A stretch of 36,156 nt of DNA from Phaeobacter sp. HF9A (lineage in GTDB: Bacteria > Pseudomonadota > Alphaproteobacteria > Rhodobacterales > Rhodobacteraceae): the NCBI RefSeq assembly GCF_011806385.1, contig NZ_JAATOX010000029.1, positions 1-36,156 on the forward strand, in the 5' to 3' direction. This document shows positions 7,294 to 14,390 of this stretch, piece by piece (the first letter of the stretch is position 1; every line of letters starts with the position of its first letter). The notes under the pieces were generated by a model, which worked only from the letters and a program-made list of their open reading frames with translations, had not been told where the DNA came from and searched no databases. The translations under genes and the position numbers were made by a program.

Positions 7294-8103
7294 CTAAATG
7301 TCGATCTCCACCTCGGGCAGGTTCAATGCCTTCATCATGTCGCGCAGCTCTTGCCGCGCTGCGATATTGGAAATGTTGAGCTGCTTCACGCCTACGTCCT
7401 TGAGGTCCAGCAGCGTCAGCCCGCGCGGGAACAATTCGCGAAAGATCACCCGTTCGGAAAAGCCCGGCGCCACCCGAAAACCGATGCGTTTGGAGAGCAT
7501 ATTGATCGCGCGCTCCATCTTTTCCTTGTTGACCATGCGCTGGGTGCCGACCCGGTTGCGGATCACGATCCAGTCGATCGGCGGCAGCCCGGCCTGCGCC
7601 CGCAGCTGGCGGGCGTTCCAGACCATTTCGGAATAAACGGAGGGGCCTTTGATTTTTTCGCCCTTCTCATCCGTATGCGCCAGCAGGTCGAAATCGACAA
7701 AACTGTCGTTCAGCGGCGTGACCAGCGTGTCGGCCAGCGAATGCGCCACCTGGCTCAGCCGGGTGTGGGAGCCGGGGCAGTCGATCAGGATGAAGTCATA
7801 CTCCGGTTCCAGCTCTGAAATGGCAGCAGAGAGGCGCAGATCATAGATGTTTTCGCCCGGCTGCAAGGTGTCGGGGTCGATCTCCGGCAGCTCGTGCAGG
7901 GCCACCATCGGCAGGCTCACATTCGATGCGGCAATGAAGGCCAGCCGGTTTTCCAGGTAGCGCCCCAGCGAGCGCTGCCGCAGATCGAGATCCAGCCCCG
8001 CAACCTTATAGCCCATCCGCGCCAGTGTTGTGGCCACATGCATGGAGACGGTGGATTTCCCCGCGCCGCCCTTTTCGTTTCCGACGACAATGATATGCGC
8101 CAT
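7294..8103 (-). CDS. mipZ: MipZ-like division-plane positioning ATPase (ParA superfamily)
   Basis: MipZ binds ParB and forms a gradient from the cell poles that keeps FtsZ at mid-cell. The protein has 269 aa. The N-terminal deviant Walker A is NEKGGAGKST (residues 9-18, with signature Lys11 and Lys16). LDLDLRQRS follows, then the switch region LIDCPGSHT, and the MipZ-characteristic TPLNDSFVDFD. FRELFPRGLTLLDL near the C-terminus is shared with Caulobacter MipZ as I remember it. It is not adjacent to parB, which separates it from ordinary ParA. The start at 8103 has AAGGGA about 9 nt upstream. Confidence 0.9.
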   Translation of the reverse strand: MAHIIVVGNEKGGAGKSTVSMHVATTLARMGYKVAGLDLDLRQRSLGRYLENRLAFIAASNVSLPMVALHELPEIDPDTLQPGENIYDLRLSAAISELEPEYDFILIDCPGSHTRLSQVAHSLADTLVTPLNDSFVDFDLLAHTDEKGEKIKGPSVYSEMVWNARQLRAQAGLPPIDWIVIRNRVGTQRMVNKEKMERAINMLSKRIGFRVAPGFSERVIFRELFPRGLTLLDLKDVGVKQLNISNIAARQELRDMMKALNLPEVEIDI

Positions 8104-8161
8104 CTACCGGATCCCTTCAAATCTGCGCCGCTTCGGCCGCGCCGCCTTTTGCTTTGACGCG

Positions 8162-8190
8162 ACTATAGGGCGGCTGCGAATCAATGAAAA
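8162..8190 (-). promoter_or_regulatory. candidate mipZ promoter
   Basis: On the minus strand, TTTTCA (8190-8185), a 17-bp spacer and TATAGT (8167-8162) give a good -10 and a moderate -35. This predicts a leader of about 50 nt before the mipZ ATG at 8103. The inverted repeat ATTTTC-AG-GAAAAT (8218-8231) lies upstream of it. Confidence 0.45.
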
Positions 8191-8272
8191 GCGGCCAATA
8201 GACCCGAGTTAGAGCCTATTTTCAGGAAAATGGGATCTGCGGAGAATAGCGCGAATTTGAAGCATAGAACGC

Positions 8273-8297
8273 AAAACGCCGCCCCGGAGGGCGGCGT
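8273..8297 (-). terminator. Rho-independent terminator of rplS-rpmE
   Basis: Minus-strand ACGCCGCCC (8297-8289), a 4-nt loop and GGGCGGCGT (8284-8276) run straight into TTTT (8276-8273). It lies 44 nt downstream of the rpmE stop. Confidence 0.8.
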
Positions 8298-8313
8298 CTG
8301 TTTACGGTATCCT

Positions 8314-8322
8314 TGTGGATAA
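8314..8322 (-). other. perfect DnaA box (TTATCCACA on the minus strand)
   Basis: TGTGGATAA on the plus strand is the reverse complement of the consensus DnaA box TTATCCACA. It lies between the rpmE stop and its terminator. It is isolated, with no cluster of boxes or AT-rich unwinding element nearby, so it is not an origin. Confidence 0.35.
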
Positions 8323-8340
8323 ACCCGTGGAAGGATTGGC

Positions 8341-8562
8341 TTAGAAACCCAGGCCTTCGTATTTCTTTTTGAACTTGGACACGCGGCCGCCGGTGTCCAT
8401 CAGACGGGACGAACCGCCGGTCCATGCGGGGTGCACGGAGGGGTCGATGTCCAGCGCCATTTGGTCGCCCTCTTTGCCCCAGGTGGAGCGCATTTTGAGG
8501 ACGGTGCCATCGGTCATTTTGACGTCGATGAAGTGGTAATCGGGATGAATATCTTTTTTCAT
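8341..8562 (-). CDS. rpmE: 50S ribosomal protein L31
   Basis: The protein has 73 aa and begins with the family signature [22 protein letters not shown] and [11 protein letters not shown] follow, with a basic C-terminus ([13 protein letters not shown]). It contains no cysteine, so it is the zinc-independent (C-minus) form of L31 in the large ribosomal subunit. It begins 11 nt after the rplS stop codon, in the same transcription unit, and is followed by a clear terminator. Confidence 0.96.
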   Translation of the reverse strand: MKKDIHPDYHFIDVKMTDGTVLKMRSTWGKEGDQMALDIDPSVHPAWTGGSSRLMDTGGRVSKFKKKYEGLGF

Positions 8563-8573
8563 GATACCGCTCC

Positions 8574-8948
8574 TCAGGCTTTCTTGGCTTTGTAGTGCGA
8601 ATCTTCCGCGATACGGGCAGATTTGCCGCGACGCGAGCGCAGGTAGTAGAGTTTGGCGCGACGGACGCGGCCACGACGGACAACCTCGATGGATTCGATG
8701 TTGGTCGAGAACAGCGGGAACACACGTTCCACGCCTTCGCCAAAGGAAATCTTGCGAACTGTGAAAGAGCCAGCGATGCCGCTGCCGTTTTTGCGGCTGA
8801 TGCAGACGCCTTCGTAGTTCTGAACGCGGGAGCGGCTGCCCTCGGTCACTTTGTAGCCGACGCGGATGGTGTCACCGGCCTTGAAGTCAGGGATGGTTTT
8901 CCCCAGGGCGGCAATTTGCTCCGCCTCGATCTGTGCGATCAGATCCAT
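8574..8948 (-). CDS. rplS: 50S ribosomal protein L19
   Basis: This protein of the large subunit sits at the 30S/50S interface. The start at 8948 ([11 protein letters not shown], 124 aa) is set by AAGGAGA 8 nt upstream. A longer in-frame start at 9020 has no family support. Conserved segments include [38 protein letters not shown] and [19 protein letters not shown]. It is separated from trmD, its usual upstream neighbour, by about 2.3 kb of other genes, and appears to have its own promoter (9181-9209) with a leader of about 225 nt. Confidence 0.97.
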   Translation of the reverse strand: MDLIAQIEAEQIAALGKTIPDFKAGDTIRVGYKVTEGSRSRVQNYEGVCISRKNGSGIAGSFTVRKISFGEGVERVFPLFSTNIESIEVVRRGRVRRAKLYYLRSRRGKSARIAEDSHYKAKKA

Positions 8949-9033
8949 CTGATCTTCTCCTTTTTTGCTCGCGGTTATGTCCACGAAGTTGGTTTGACAC
9001 CCAGAGCTCTTGGCCTTCACCGGGTCCGCCCGA

Positions 9034-9050
9034 GGGGTTCAAGGAACCCC
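9034..9050 (-). other. stem-loop in the rplS leader
   Basis: GGGGTTC (9034-9040), loop AAG, GAACCCC (9044-9050) form a 7-bp hairpin about 90 nt upstream of the rplS start. It lies inside the long predicted leader and may be part of a regulatory or stability structure. Nothing in it matches a leader class I can name. Confidence 0.3.
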
Positions 9051-9180
9051 GGGACGCCCGCCAGAGATGAGATCTCATTTCTTTGTCGTCGCGGTCTTGC
9101 GGAAGCATCGCCGTCGAAGAAAACGCGATATCGCAATACAAAACAGGTCCGGCGACTCAAAAAGAGCCCCGGACGCGCGG

Positions 9181-9209
9181 TAATTAGGCCAGATAGGCCT
9201 TGTTTGCAA
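9181..9209 (-). promoter_or_regulatory. candidate rplS promoter
   Basis: On the minus strand, TTGCAA (9209-9204), a 17-bp spacer and TAATTA (9186-9181) fit a housekeeping promoter. It lies in the gap between the MFS gene's end and rplS. It would explain how rplS-rpmE is expressed apart from trmD. Confidence 0.5.
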
Positions 9210-9216
9210 GCCCGTT

Positions 9217-9231
9217 CGGGCGTGTCGCCCG
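9217..9231 (-). terminator. short stem-loop after the MFS gene
   Basis: CGGGCG (9217-9222), loop TGT, CGCCCG (9226-9231) lies directly beyond the MFS transporter stop codon. There is no T run. It may be a weak terminator that separates this gene from rplS. Confidence 0.35.
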
Positions 9232-9232
9232 G

Positions 9233-10450
9233 TCAAAGCGGCTGGTGTTGGGCGCGGTGCAGGCCGTGCCACAGCAGCGCGGTTGCCGCGCAAAGAATGA
9301 GTACGCAGGCGAGGGCGAGGAAGCTGCCGGAATAGCCCAGGCTGCGGATCAGAGGCAGGGTGATCAGCGGCGAGGCGATCTGGCCGAGATAGACCGAGGT
9401 GGTCAGGATGCCGGACACCCGCCCGCGCCGCTCGGGTGGGGCCGCATGCAGGGCGATTTCGGTGAAATTCGGCGTCACCGCAGCAAAGCCGACGCCGACC
9501 AGCGCAGCGCCCAGATAGATCAGCGGCAGCTCCGGCGCGCGCGACAGGAGCGCCAGCCCGCTCCCCATCAGCGCAAAGCCGAGGCTGAACATGCGCGCAT
9601 GGCCCATGCGAGATTTTAGCGTGCCATAGCGCAACGCGGTGAGCGCTCCGGCAAGGGTGAGCGCGCCCATGACGCTGCCAATGATGGCGGTGTTGCCAAG
9701 GCCGTTCTGGCTGAGGAAATAGGGGATCTGCGTGGGCATGATAAAGAAGCAGACCGTCGTCAGCATCTGGAGCGCTGCCGTGGCGAAAATCGGCAGGCGC
9801 CAGCCGGGCGCTGATACATCTGTGGTGGCGATCACGCGGGGCTGCGACGTTGTGCGCTGCGGCGCGGAGGCGCGGTGGGGCTCCGGCAGCGCGTACCAGA
9901 GCAGCGGCAGGACCAGCAGCGCCACCGCATGCACCGCAAAGGCATCTGCGGGCCGCCGGGTCGCTAGAAGCCCCGCCGTGGTGATGGCAAACAATCCGCC
10001 GAGGTTGCGGGCCGAGATCTGCAAGCCCAGGATCCGGCTGCGCGCTGCGCCCTGATAATAGTCGGCCACCAGGGCGGTCTGCGACGTCATGATCAGCGCC
10101 ACCGCGACGCCAAGCAACAGGCGGCTGGCCAGCAGGGCTTCAAGGCTGGGCAGGATCAGGCCCATGCAGCCCGCGATGGCAAAGAGCGCCACGCCAGCCA
10201 GCAAGAGGGGCCGCCGCCCGAGGCGGTCCACCAGATACCCGCAGGGCGCGGCGATGAGCACCACCGCCAGCGAGGGGGCGGGCACCAGCAGCCGGGTCAG
10301 GAGCGCCGCCTGCGGGTGATCACCAAAACGGGCCTCCAACCCGGGGAGCGCCGGGCTGATGGCGGAATTGGCCATGGTGATCAATGAGGCAGCGAGCAAA
10401 AGCGCAAGCGCGCGGCGGTCGCAAAACACAGGGCGGGAGGTCGATGTCAT
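9233..10450 (-). CDS. major facilitator superfamily exporter
   Basis: The protein has 405 aa and about 12 hydrophobic segments, the standard MFS size. The cytoplasmic loop between segments 2 and 3 carries GYLVDRLGRRPLLLAG, the MFS motif A. An acidic/basic pair near segment 4 (SRLLLGVAVALIMTSQTALVADYY) suggests a drug/H+ antiporter type. The start at 10450 has AAGGA about 9 nt upstream. It is divergent from a MerR regulator and carries a MerR-type promoter (10486-10516), so it is probably an inducible efflux pump. The substrate cannot be read from the sequence. Confidence 0.88.
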   Translation of the reverse strand: MTSTSRPVFCDRRALALLLAASLITMANSAISPALPGLEARFGDHPQAALLTRLLVPAPSLAVVLIAAPCGYLVDRLGRRPLLLAGVALFAIAGCMGLILPSLEALLASRLLLGVAVALIMTSQTALVADYYQGAARSRILGLQISARNLGGLFAITTAGLLATRRPADAFAVHAVALLVLPLLWYALPEPHRASAPQRTTSQPRVIATTDVSAPGWRLPIFATAALQMLTTVCFFIMPTQIPYFLSQNGLGNTAIIGSVMGALTLAGALTALRYGTLKSRMGHARMFSLGFALMGSGLALLSRAPELPLIYLGAALVGVGFAAVTPNFTEIALHAAPPERRGRVSGILTTSVYLGQIASPLITLPLIRSLGYSGSFLALACVLILCAATALLWHGLHRAQHQPL

Positions 10451-10485
10451 GTGGGCAATCCTTGCAAAATCATGAGTCGCAGGGC

Positions 10486-10516
10486 AGGCTACGAATTCAA
10501 GTCAGCTTGAGGTCAA
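10486..10516 (-). promoter_or_regulatory. MerR-type promoter with 19-bp spacer and internal dyad
   Basis: On the minus strand TTGACC (10516-10511) and TAGCCT (10491-10486) are separated by 19 bp instead of 17. Centred in that spacer is the inverted repeat TCAAG-CTGA-CTTGA (10497-10510), close to the SoxR-type core CTCAAG...CTTGAG. An over-long spacer with a central dyad is the mark of promoters activated by DNA distortion by MerR proteins. It drives the MFS gene, and binding would also cover the merR ribosome binding site. Confidence 0.75.
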
Positions 10517-10518
10517 AC

Positions 10519-10941
10519 ATGAAATTGCTGGATATCGCGGAGGTCACGGCAGAAAGCGGCGTGCCGCCCTCGGCCCTGCGCTATTACGAGGAAAAGGGCC
10601 TTATCCAGGCTCTGGCGCGGCGCGGGCTGCGGCGGCAATACGGGCCGGAGGTCTTGCAGGTATTGTCACTGATTGCGCTGGGGAAACGGGCAGGGTTCTC
10701 GCTGGAAGAGATCGCGCAGATGTTCGGCCCCGGCGGACGGCCTGCGTTGCCGCGTGAGGATCTGCACGCGCGCGCCGAGGATTTGCGCCAGCAGGCTAGG
10801 CAAATGGATGCGCTGGCGCAGATGCTGGACCATGTGGCGGACTGCCCGGCCAAAGATCATCTGGACTGTGGAAAGTTTCAGCAGTTGCTGCGCGTCGCGA
10901 GCAAGGCGCGGCAGCGGGCGGCACGCGGCGGCCAACTGTAG
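10519..10941 (+). CDS. MerR-family transcriptional regulator
   Basis: The protein has 140 aa; ATG 10519 has GAGG 6 nt upstream. The N-terminal MerR winged helix covers about residues 1-70 (LDIAEVTAESGVPPSALRYY, then EEKGLI, RRQYGPEVLQVLSLIALGKR). A dimerisation helix follows (about 75-115), then a short tail with CPAKDHLDC, two Cys separated by seven residues. This is neither the SoxR CX2CXCX5C cluster motif nor the mercury or copper motif. The Cys pair may sense thiol-reactive compounds, but that is inference. It is divergent from the MFS exporter, its likely target. Confidence 0.88.
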   Translation: MKLLDIAEVTAESGVPPSALRYYEEKGLIQALARRGLRRQYGPEVLQVLSLIALGKRAGFSLEEIAQMFGPGGRPALPREDLHARAEDLRQQARQMDALAQMLDHVADCPAKDHLDCGKFQQLLRVASKARQRAARGGQL

Positions 10942-10978
10942 TTGCCTCTGCCGCAGAGATCTGGCGCGGCAGAGGCAA
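10942..10978. terminator. 13-bp stem-loop between merR and the yegP-like gene
   Basis: TTGCCTCTGCCGC (10942-10954) pairs perfectly with GCGGCAGAGGCAA (10966-10978) across an 11-nt loop. It begins at the merR stop codon and lies 23 nt beyond the end of the convergent yegP-like gene, so it probably serves both. It lacks a T run. Confidence 0.6.
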
Positions 10979-11001
10979 ATCTCTGGGGTCAGCTCCGGGG
11001 A

Positions 11002-11334
11002 TCAGGTGAGATCCACAACCTCGGCGTCGGGGGCGTTTTTCTTGACCGACTCGATGCCATTGTCGCGGCCCGAGGCGCTGGTGTAGCTCTGGGAGGTGCC
11101 GATCACCTGGCCGTTGCTGGCCTTGAGGTTGAACATATGCTTCTCGGCCGCGGTTTCCTTGCGCTCGTAGCGGTTGTCGTCGGGAGCGTTTTTCTTGACC
11201 GACTCGATGCCGTTCTCGGCGCTGGCTTTTTGCTTGTAGCCTTCGCTGGCGAGGATGTTCTCGCCATTGCCTGCTTTCAGGCGAAAGCGATATTCGCCCG
11301 CCTTATCGGTGTAGAGTTCGAATTTCCCAGCCAC
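11002..11334 (-). CDS. YegP-like DUF1508 protein (two tandem repeats)
   Basis: The protein has 110 aa with GTG start 11334 (AGGAGA 8 nt upstream). Two DUF1508 repeats of about 50 residues each start FELYTDKAGEYRFRLKA and FNLKASNGQ. Both end in the same 12 residues, NGIESVKKNAPD. The coding DNA there is also repeated: 26 identical bases at 11033-11058 and 11186-11211, which indicates an internal duplication under selection or recent conversion. The protein is small, soluble and without catalytic motifs; the molecular role of the family is not established. Confidence 0.88.
   Translation of the reverse strand: MAGKFELYTDKAGEYRFRLKAGNGENILASEGYKQKASAENGIESVKKNAPDDNRYERKETAAEKHMFNLKASNGQVIGTSQSYTSASGRDNGIESVKKNAPDAEVVDLT
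11033..11211 (-). repeat. 26-bp direct repeat pair inside the yegP-like gene
   Basis: Copies at 11033-11058 and 11186-11211 are identical. They encode part of the repeated NGIESVKKNAPD segment. They reflect the tandem domain structure of the protein, not a mobile element. Confidence 0.85.
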
Positions 11335-11408
11335 GTCAGAGCTCTCCTGTTTTTATCAGATAGGAGAGACTAAAGCATGCGGCGCGCGGCAGGGCAATAT
11401 TCTGGCAC

Positions 11409-12215
11409 CTATTCCTCGCCGTCCCGCTTGCGGCGATAGGCTTCCCAGAGGTCGGGGCGGCGGGTTCTGGTGATGTCTTCGCTCATCTGCTGGCGCCATT
11501 CGGCGATCTTGCCGTGGTGGCCGGACATCAGCACATCGGGGATCTGGTGGCCCTTCCACTCGGCGGGGCGGGGGTATTGCGGATGTTCGAGAAGGCCGGA
11601 GGAGAAGCTCTCTTCCTCGGTGGAGTCCTGATTGCCCAGCACGCCGGGGATCAGTCGCACGGTGGCGTCAATCAGCGCCTGCGCGGCCAGCTCGCCGCCG
11701 GTCATCACAAAATCCCCCAGCGAGACCTCCATGATGCCGTAATGCTCCAGCACCCGCTCGTCGACGCCTTCAAAGCGGCCACAGAGCAGGGTCATACCAT
11801 CGCAGCGGGCCAGATTCTGCATCATCTGCTGATCCATCCGCCGCCCGCGCGGCGAGAGGTAGATCAGGGGCCAGTTGCCGCGCGTGCCTGCCATGGCGCT
11901 CTCGATCGCCTCGCCGAGCACATCGGCGCGCAGCACCATGCCGGCGCCGCCCCCCGCGGGGGTGTCATCGACGTTCTTGTGTTTGCCAATCCCAAAGGGG
12001 CGCAGGTCGATGGTTTCCAGCTGCCAGAGCCCCTGTTGCAGCGCCTTGCCGGTGAGGCTTTCGCCCAGAACGCCGGGAAAGGCGCCGGGAAACAGCGTCA
12101 GGATCTTGGCCTTCCAGACGCCCGCCAGATCCGGGGTGTCGCGCATCAGCTCGCGCGGCTTGACCGTGGCACCGATCGAGAGACGGCCATGGGAGCGGCT
12201 GGGTTTATCGGTCAT
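11409..12215 (-). CDS. trmD: tRNA (guanine-N1-)-methyltransferase TrmD
   Basis: TrmD methylates G37 of tRNAs that read CNN codons, using S-adenosylmethionine, which prevents +1 frameshifting. The start at 12215 (268 aa) is supported by GGAG 8 nt upstream. The SPOUT-fold knot is visible as PLIYLSPRGRRMDQ, LLCGRFEGVDERV and VSLGDFVMTGGELAA. KILTLFPGAFPG is typical of the N-terminus. The first ~34 residues (MTDKPSRSHGRLSIG onward) are an extension before the usual family start, as seen in related bacteria. It is the last gene of the ffh-to-trmD operon. The usual downstream partner rplS is displaced. Confidence 0.96.
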   Translation of the reverse strand: MTDKPSRSHGRLSIGATVKPRELMRDTPDLAGVWKAKILTLFPGAFPGVLGESLTGKALQQGLWQLETIDLRPFGIGKHKNVDDTPAGGGAGMVLRADVLGEAIESAMAGTRGNWPLIYLSPRGRRMDQQMMQNLARCDGMTLLCGRFEGVDERVLEHYGIMEVSLGDFVMTGGELAAQALIDATVRLIPGVLGNQDSTEEESFSSGLLEHPQYPRPAEWKGHQIPDVLMSGHHGKIAEWRQQMSEDITRTRRPDLWEAYRRKRDGEE

Positions 12216-12327
12216 GGGGCGGTCTCCGGCGAATGCGGGCGGGAAAGCGGGGCGCCTGCGGCGCACAGGTTTGAAGAGGGGCGAGGCGCTGCCTCGCGCT
12301 CCGAGGTATTTGGAGCAAGCCGAAAAA

Positions 12328-12843
12328 TCAGAACAGCCCTTCGGGCGGGTCGGCGATGATGCGGCCCTTGTCCAGATCCACGGTTGGCACCGCCGCCAGC
12401 GTGAAGGGCAGCAGTACGGTTGCGGACTGGCCTGTGCCCTGGATTTCCAGCAGATCGGCGGCGCCGTGGTTCTGCACCGATTTGACCGGGCCCAGGAGCG
12501 CGCCGCCGGTGTCATAGACCTCAAGCCCGATCAGGTCGGCGTGGTAGTATTCGTCATCCGGCAGCGAGGGCAATTGGTCGCGCCTTGCATAGAGCTGCAC
12601 GCCTTTCAGCGCGTCGGCCTGCTCCTTGGTTTCCACGTCGATAATGCGAGCGGCAAAGCCGTTCTTGACCGCGCGGGTGAGGGCCAGCGTATAGGATTTC
12701 GTGCCGTCCTCGTTCAGCAGCGGCGAATAGTCCTCGATTTCCTCGGGAATGGCGCAGAAGCTTTTCAGCCGCACCTCGCCGCGCACACCGAAGGAGCCCG
12801 CAAGCGCGCCCACACAGATCAGATCATCCTTGGCTTCGGTCAT
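12328..12843 (-). CDS. rimM: ribosome maturation factor RimM
   Basis: RimM assists late assembly of the 30S subunit head by binding S19. The protein has 171 aa. The N-terminal RimM domain begins [20 protein letters not shown]. The C-terminal PRC-barrel begins about residue 100 ([15 protein letters not shown]) and ends with the typical [13 protein letters not shown]. Its ATG lies one base after the stop codon of the 49-aa ORF upstream, so it is probably translated by coupling. A gap of 112 nt separates it from trmD. Confidence 0.96.
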   Translation of the reverse strand: MTEAKDDLICVGALAGSFGVRGEVRLKSFCAIPEEIEDYSPLLNEDGTKSYTLALTRAVKNGFAARIIDVETKEQADALKGVQLYARRDQLPSLPDDEYYHADLIGLEVYDTGGALLGPVKSVQNHGAADLLEIQGTGQSATVLLPFTLAAVPTVDLDKGRIIADPPEGLF

Positions 12844-12844
12844 C

Positions 12845-12994
12845 TCACATCCGGCAGATCATGCCGGTCCCCGTTTCAGTTCGTGTCCAGTCGCCACCGG
12901 AGGCGGTGCAGCGCGTATGGGCGCCGCTGCGTTCATAGAGCACCCCGGCGCCAAAGGCGAGCAGGGTCAAGATCAACATGCGGATCAGCCCCAT
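12845..12994 (-). CDS. 49-aa single-pass membrane protein of unknown function
   Basis: The reading frame starts at ATG 12994, four bases after the bluB stop, and ends at TGA 12847-12845, one base before the rimM ATG. It therefore fills the space between the two genes exactly. It begins [20 protein letters not shown], a clear hydrophobic N-terminal helix, and continues as a short polar tail with Cys29 and Cys47 ([11 protein letters not shown], then GMICRM). It could be a membrane-anchored or exported peptide with a disulfide. No strong Shine-Dalgarno is visible, so translation would be coupled to bluB. I do not recognise a named family. Confidence 0.65.
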   Translation of the reverse strand: MGLIRMLILTLLAFGAGVLYERSGAHTRCTASGGDWTRTETGTGMICRM

Positions 12995-12998
12995 CTGC

Positions 12999-13652
12999 TC
13001 AGCGGGTTTCCAGCGGCAGGGCGGCGAAGCGCTGCTCCCAGCCTTCCTGCTCCAGCTCCGGCGTGTCCGACAGATGCTCCGGGTGGCCGATGCAGAAATA
13101 GCCGATCAGGCTCCAGCTTTCGGGCACCTGCAAATCGCGCGCCATCTGTTCCGGGTCCAGGACCGAGACCCAGCCGAGGCCGAGCCCTTCGGCGCGCAAG
13201 GCCAGCCAGAACAGGGTGACGGCGGTGACCACGGAATAGCGGCGCATTTCCGGCATGCTGCGGGCGCCGAGCCCATGGCCCTTGTCGGTCTCGTCATCGC
13301 AGAAAAACGCGATCTGCACCGGGGCCTCGCGCATTCCCGAGAGTTTCAGGCGCGCGTATTGTGCGGCGCGGTCCTCGCTGTAATCCGCCAGCGCCTCGGC
13401 ATTGGCGGCTTCGAAATTCCTGAGCGCCGCCGCGCGGGCGGTCTCGCTCTCGACGCGGATGACGCGCCAGGGTTCGCTGAGCCCCACAGAGGGCGCCAGC
13501 GAGATGGCAGAGAGGCAGCGCGTCAGCACTGCCTCATCCACCGGGTCGCTGCGAAAGCGCCGGACGTCCCGGCGCAGCTTCATCAACAGATCGAGTTCGG
13601 CACGAAATGCCTGCGGGAAACAGCCCTTTGCATCCTGCGCCGCCCCGATCAT
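12999..13652 (-). CDS. bluB: 5,6-dimethylbenzimidazole synthase BluB
   Basis: BluB cleaves reduced FMN with oxygen to make the lower ligand of vitamin B12. The chosen start 13652 (MIGAAQDAKGCF, 217 aa) lies 4 nt after the rpsP stop. The nitroreductase-like fold shows the BluB pattern: LRRDVRRFRSDPV, SLAPSVGLSEPWRVI, REAPVQIAFFCD, then LALRAEGLGLGWVSVLDP and SLIGYFCIGHPE. Its SEPW differs from the more usual MQPW, so a related flavin oxidoreductase is a small possibility. It sits between rpsP and rimM, in a translation operon, while the other cobalamin genes (cobC, cbiB) are about 20 kb away. Confidence 0.8.
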   Translation of the reverse strand: MIGAAQDAKGCFPQAFRAELDLLMKLRRDVRRFRSDPVDEAVLTRCLSAISLAPSVGLSEPWRVIRVESETARAAALRNFEAANAEALADYSEDRAAQYARLKLSGMREAPVQIAFFCDDETDKGHGLGARSMPEMRRYSVVTAVTLFWLALRAEGLGLGWVSVLDPEQMARDLQVPESWSLIGYFCIGHPEHLSDTPELEQEGWEQRFAALPLETR

Positions 13653-13656
13653 GTGA

Positions 13657-14025
13657 TTATTCCGCGTCTGCTGCGGCTTCGGCTGCGTCAGCGGCCTTGG
13701 CTGCTTTTTCTTCAGCGCGATCCTGAGCTTTTTTGCCCGGGACGGCTTTTTTCGGGTTGTTGCGCTCTTTCTTGGCCAGAACGCCTGCTGCTTCGAGCAT
13801 ACGGGCAACGCGGTCGGTCGGCTGGGCGCCTTTGTCGAGCCATGCTTTGACGGCGTCGAGGTCCATTTTCACGCGCTCTTCGCTGTCTTTCGGCAGCAGC
13901 GGGTTATAGGTGCCGAGCTTTTCGATGAAACGGCCATCGCGCGGCATGCGGCTGTCAGCAGCCACGATGCGGTAGAAGGGGCGTTTCTTGGAGCCGCCGC
14001 GGGCCAAACGGATTTTCATTGCCAT
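13657..14025 (-). CDS. rpsP: 30S ribosomal protein S16
   Basis: The protein has 122 aa. The conserved S16 core is [34 protein letters not shown] and [21 protein letters not shown] lineage-typical tail of about 40 residues, rich in Ala, Lys and Glu, extends it beyond the ~80-residue minimal protein. AAAGGAGA lies about 9 nt before the ATG at 14025. The gene is in the ffh operon, 56 nt after the chorismate mutase gene and 4 nt before bluB. Confidence 0.97.
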   Translation of the reverse strand: MAMKIRLARGGSKKRPFYRIVAADSRMPRDGRFIEKLGTYNPLLPKDSEERVKMDLDAVKAWLDKGAQPTDRVARMLEAAGVLAKKERNNPKKAVPGKKAQDRAEEKAAKAADAAEAAADAE

Positions 14026-14081
14026 GGTTTCATTCTCCTTTGATGGCGTTGAACGGGTGTCCTGAGATCAGGGTTGCCCGC

Positions 14082-14390
14082 TTATTCCTGGTGTTTCTTG
14101 TGGTGACGGATGACCTCATCAATGATGAAGTTCAAGAACGCCTTGGCGAATTCCGGGTCGAGGTCGGCCTCTTTCGCCAGCTCTTCGAGACGTGCGATCT
14201 GCGCGGCTTCGCGCGTGGGATCGGACGGGGGAAGGTCGTGTGTTGCCTTGAGCAGCCCCACCGCCTGGGTGTGCTTGAAGCGCTCTCCCAGGGTGTAGAC
14301 CAGAATGGCGTCAAGGCGGTCGATGCTCTCGCGGTGACCCTTGAGGATTTCGGCCGCGCGGGCAACAGGATCGGTCGTGCTGTCAGTCAA
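14082..14390 (-). CDS. chorismate mutase, AroQ type
   Basis: The enzyme converts chorismate to prephenate for phenylalanine and tyrosine synthesis. I choose TTG 14390 (102 aa, MTDSTTDPVARAAEILKGHR) because AAAGGA lies 7 nt upstream and the start overlaps the stop of the GNAT gene before it. By alignment to the E. coli domain, active-site residues Arg20, Arg37, Lys48, Asp57, Arg60 and Glu61 are all present (RESIDRLD, LGERFKH, SDPTRE). The position of E. coli Gln88 is His97 (FIIDEVIRHH), an unusual substitution. It is a stand-alone domain with no dehydratase or dehydrogenase fused. Confidence 0.9.
   Translation of the reverse strand: MTDSTTDPVARAAEILKGHRESIDRLDAILVYTLGERFKHTQAVGLLKATHDLPPSDPTREAAQIARLEELAKEADLDPEFAKAFLNFIIDEVIRHHKKHQE

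Noticed and set aside
8273..8322. Replication origin near the DnaA box and hairpin
   Set aside because: There is only one DnaA box, no AT-rich unwinding region and no origin-associated genes; the hairpin is the rpmE terminator.
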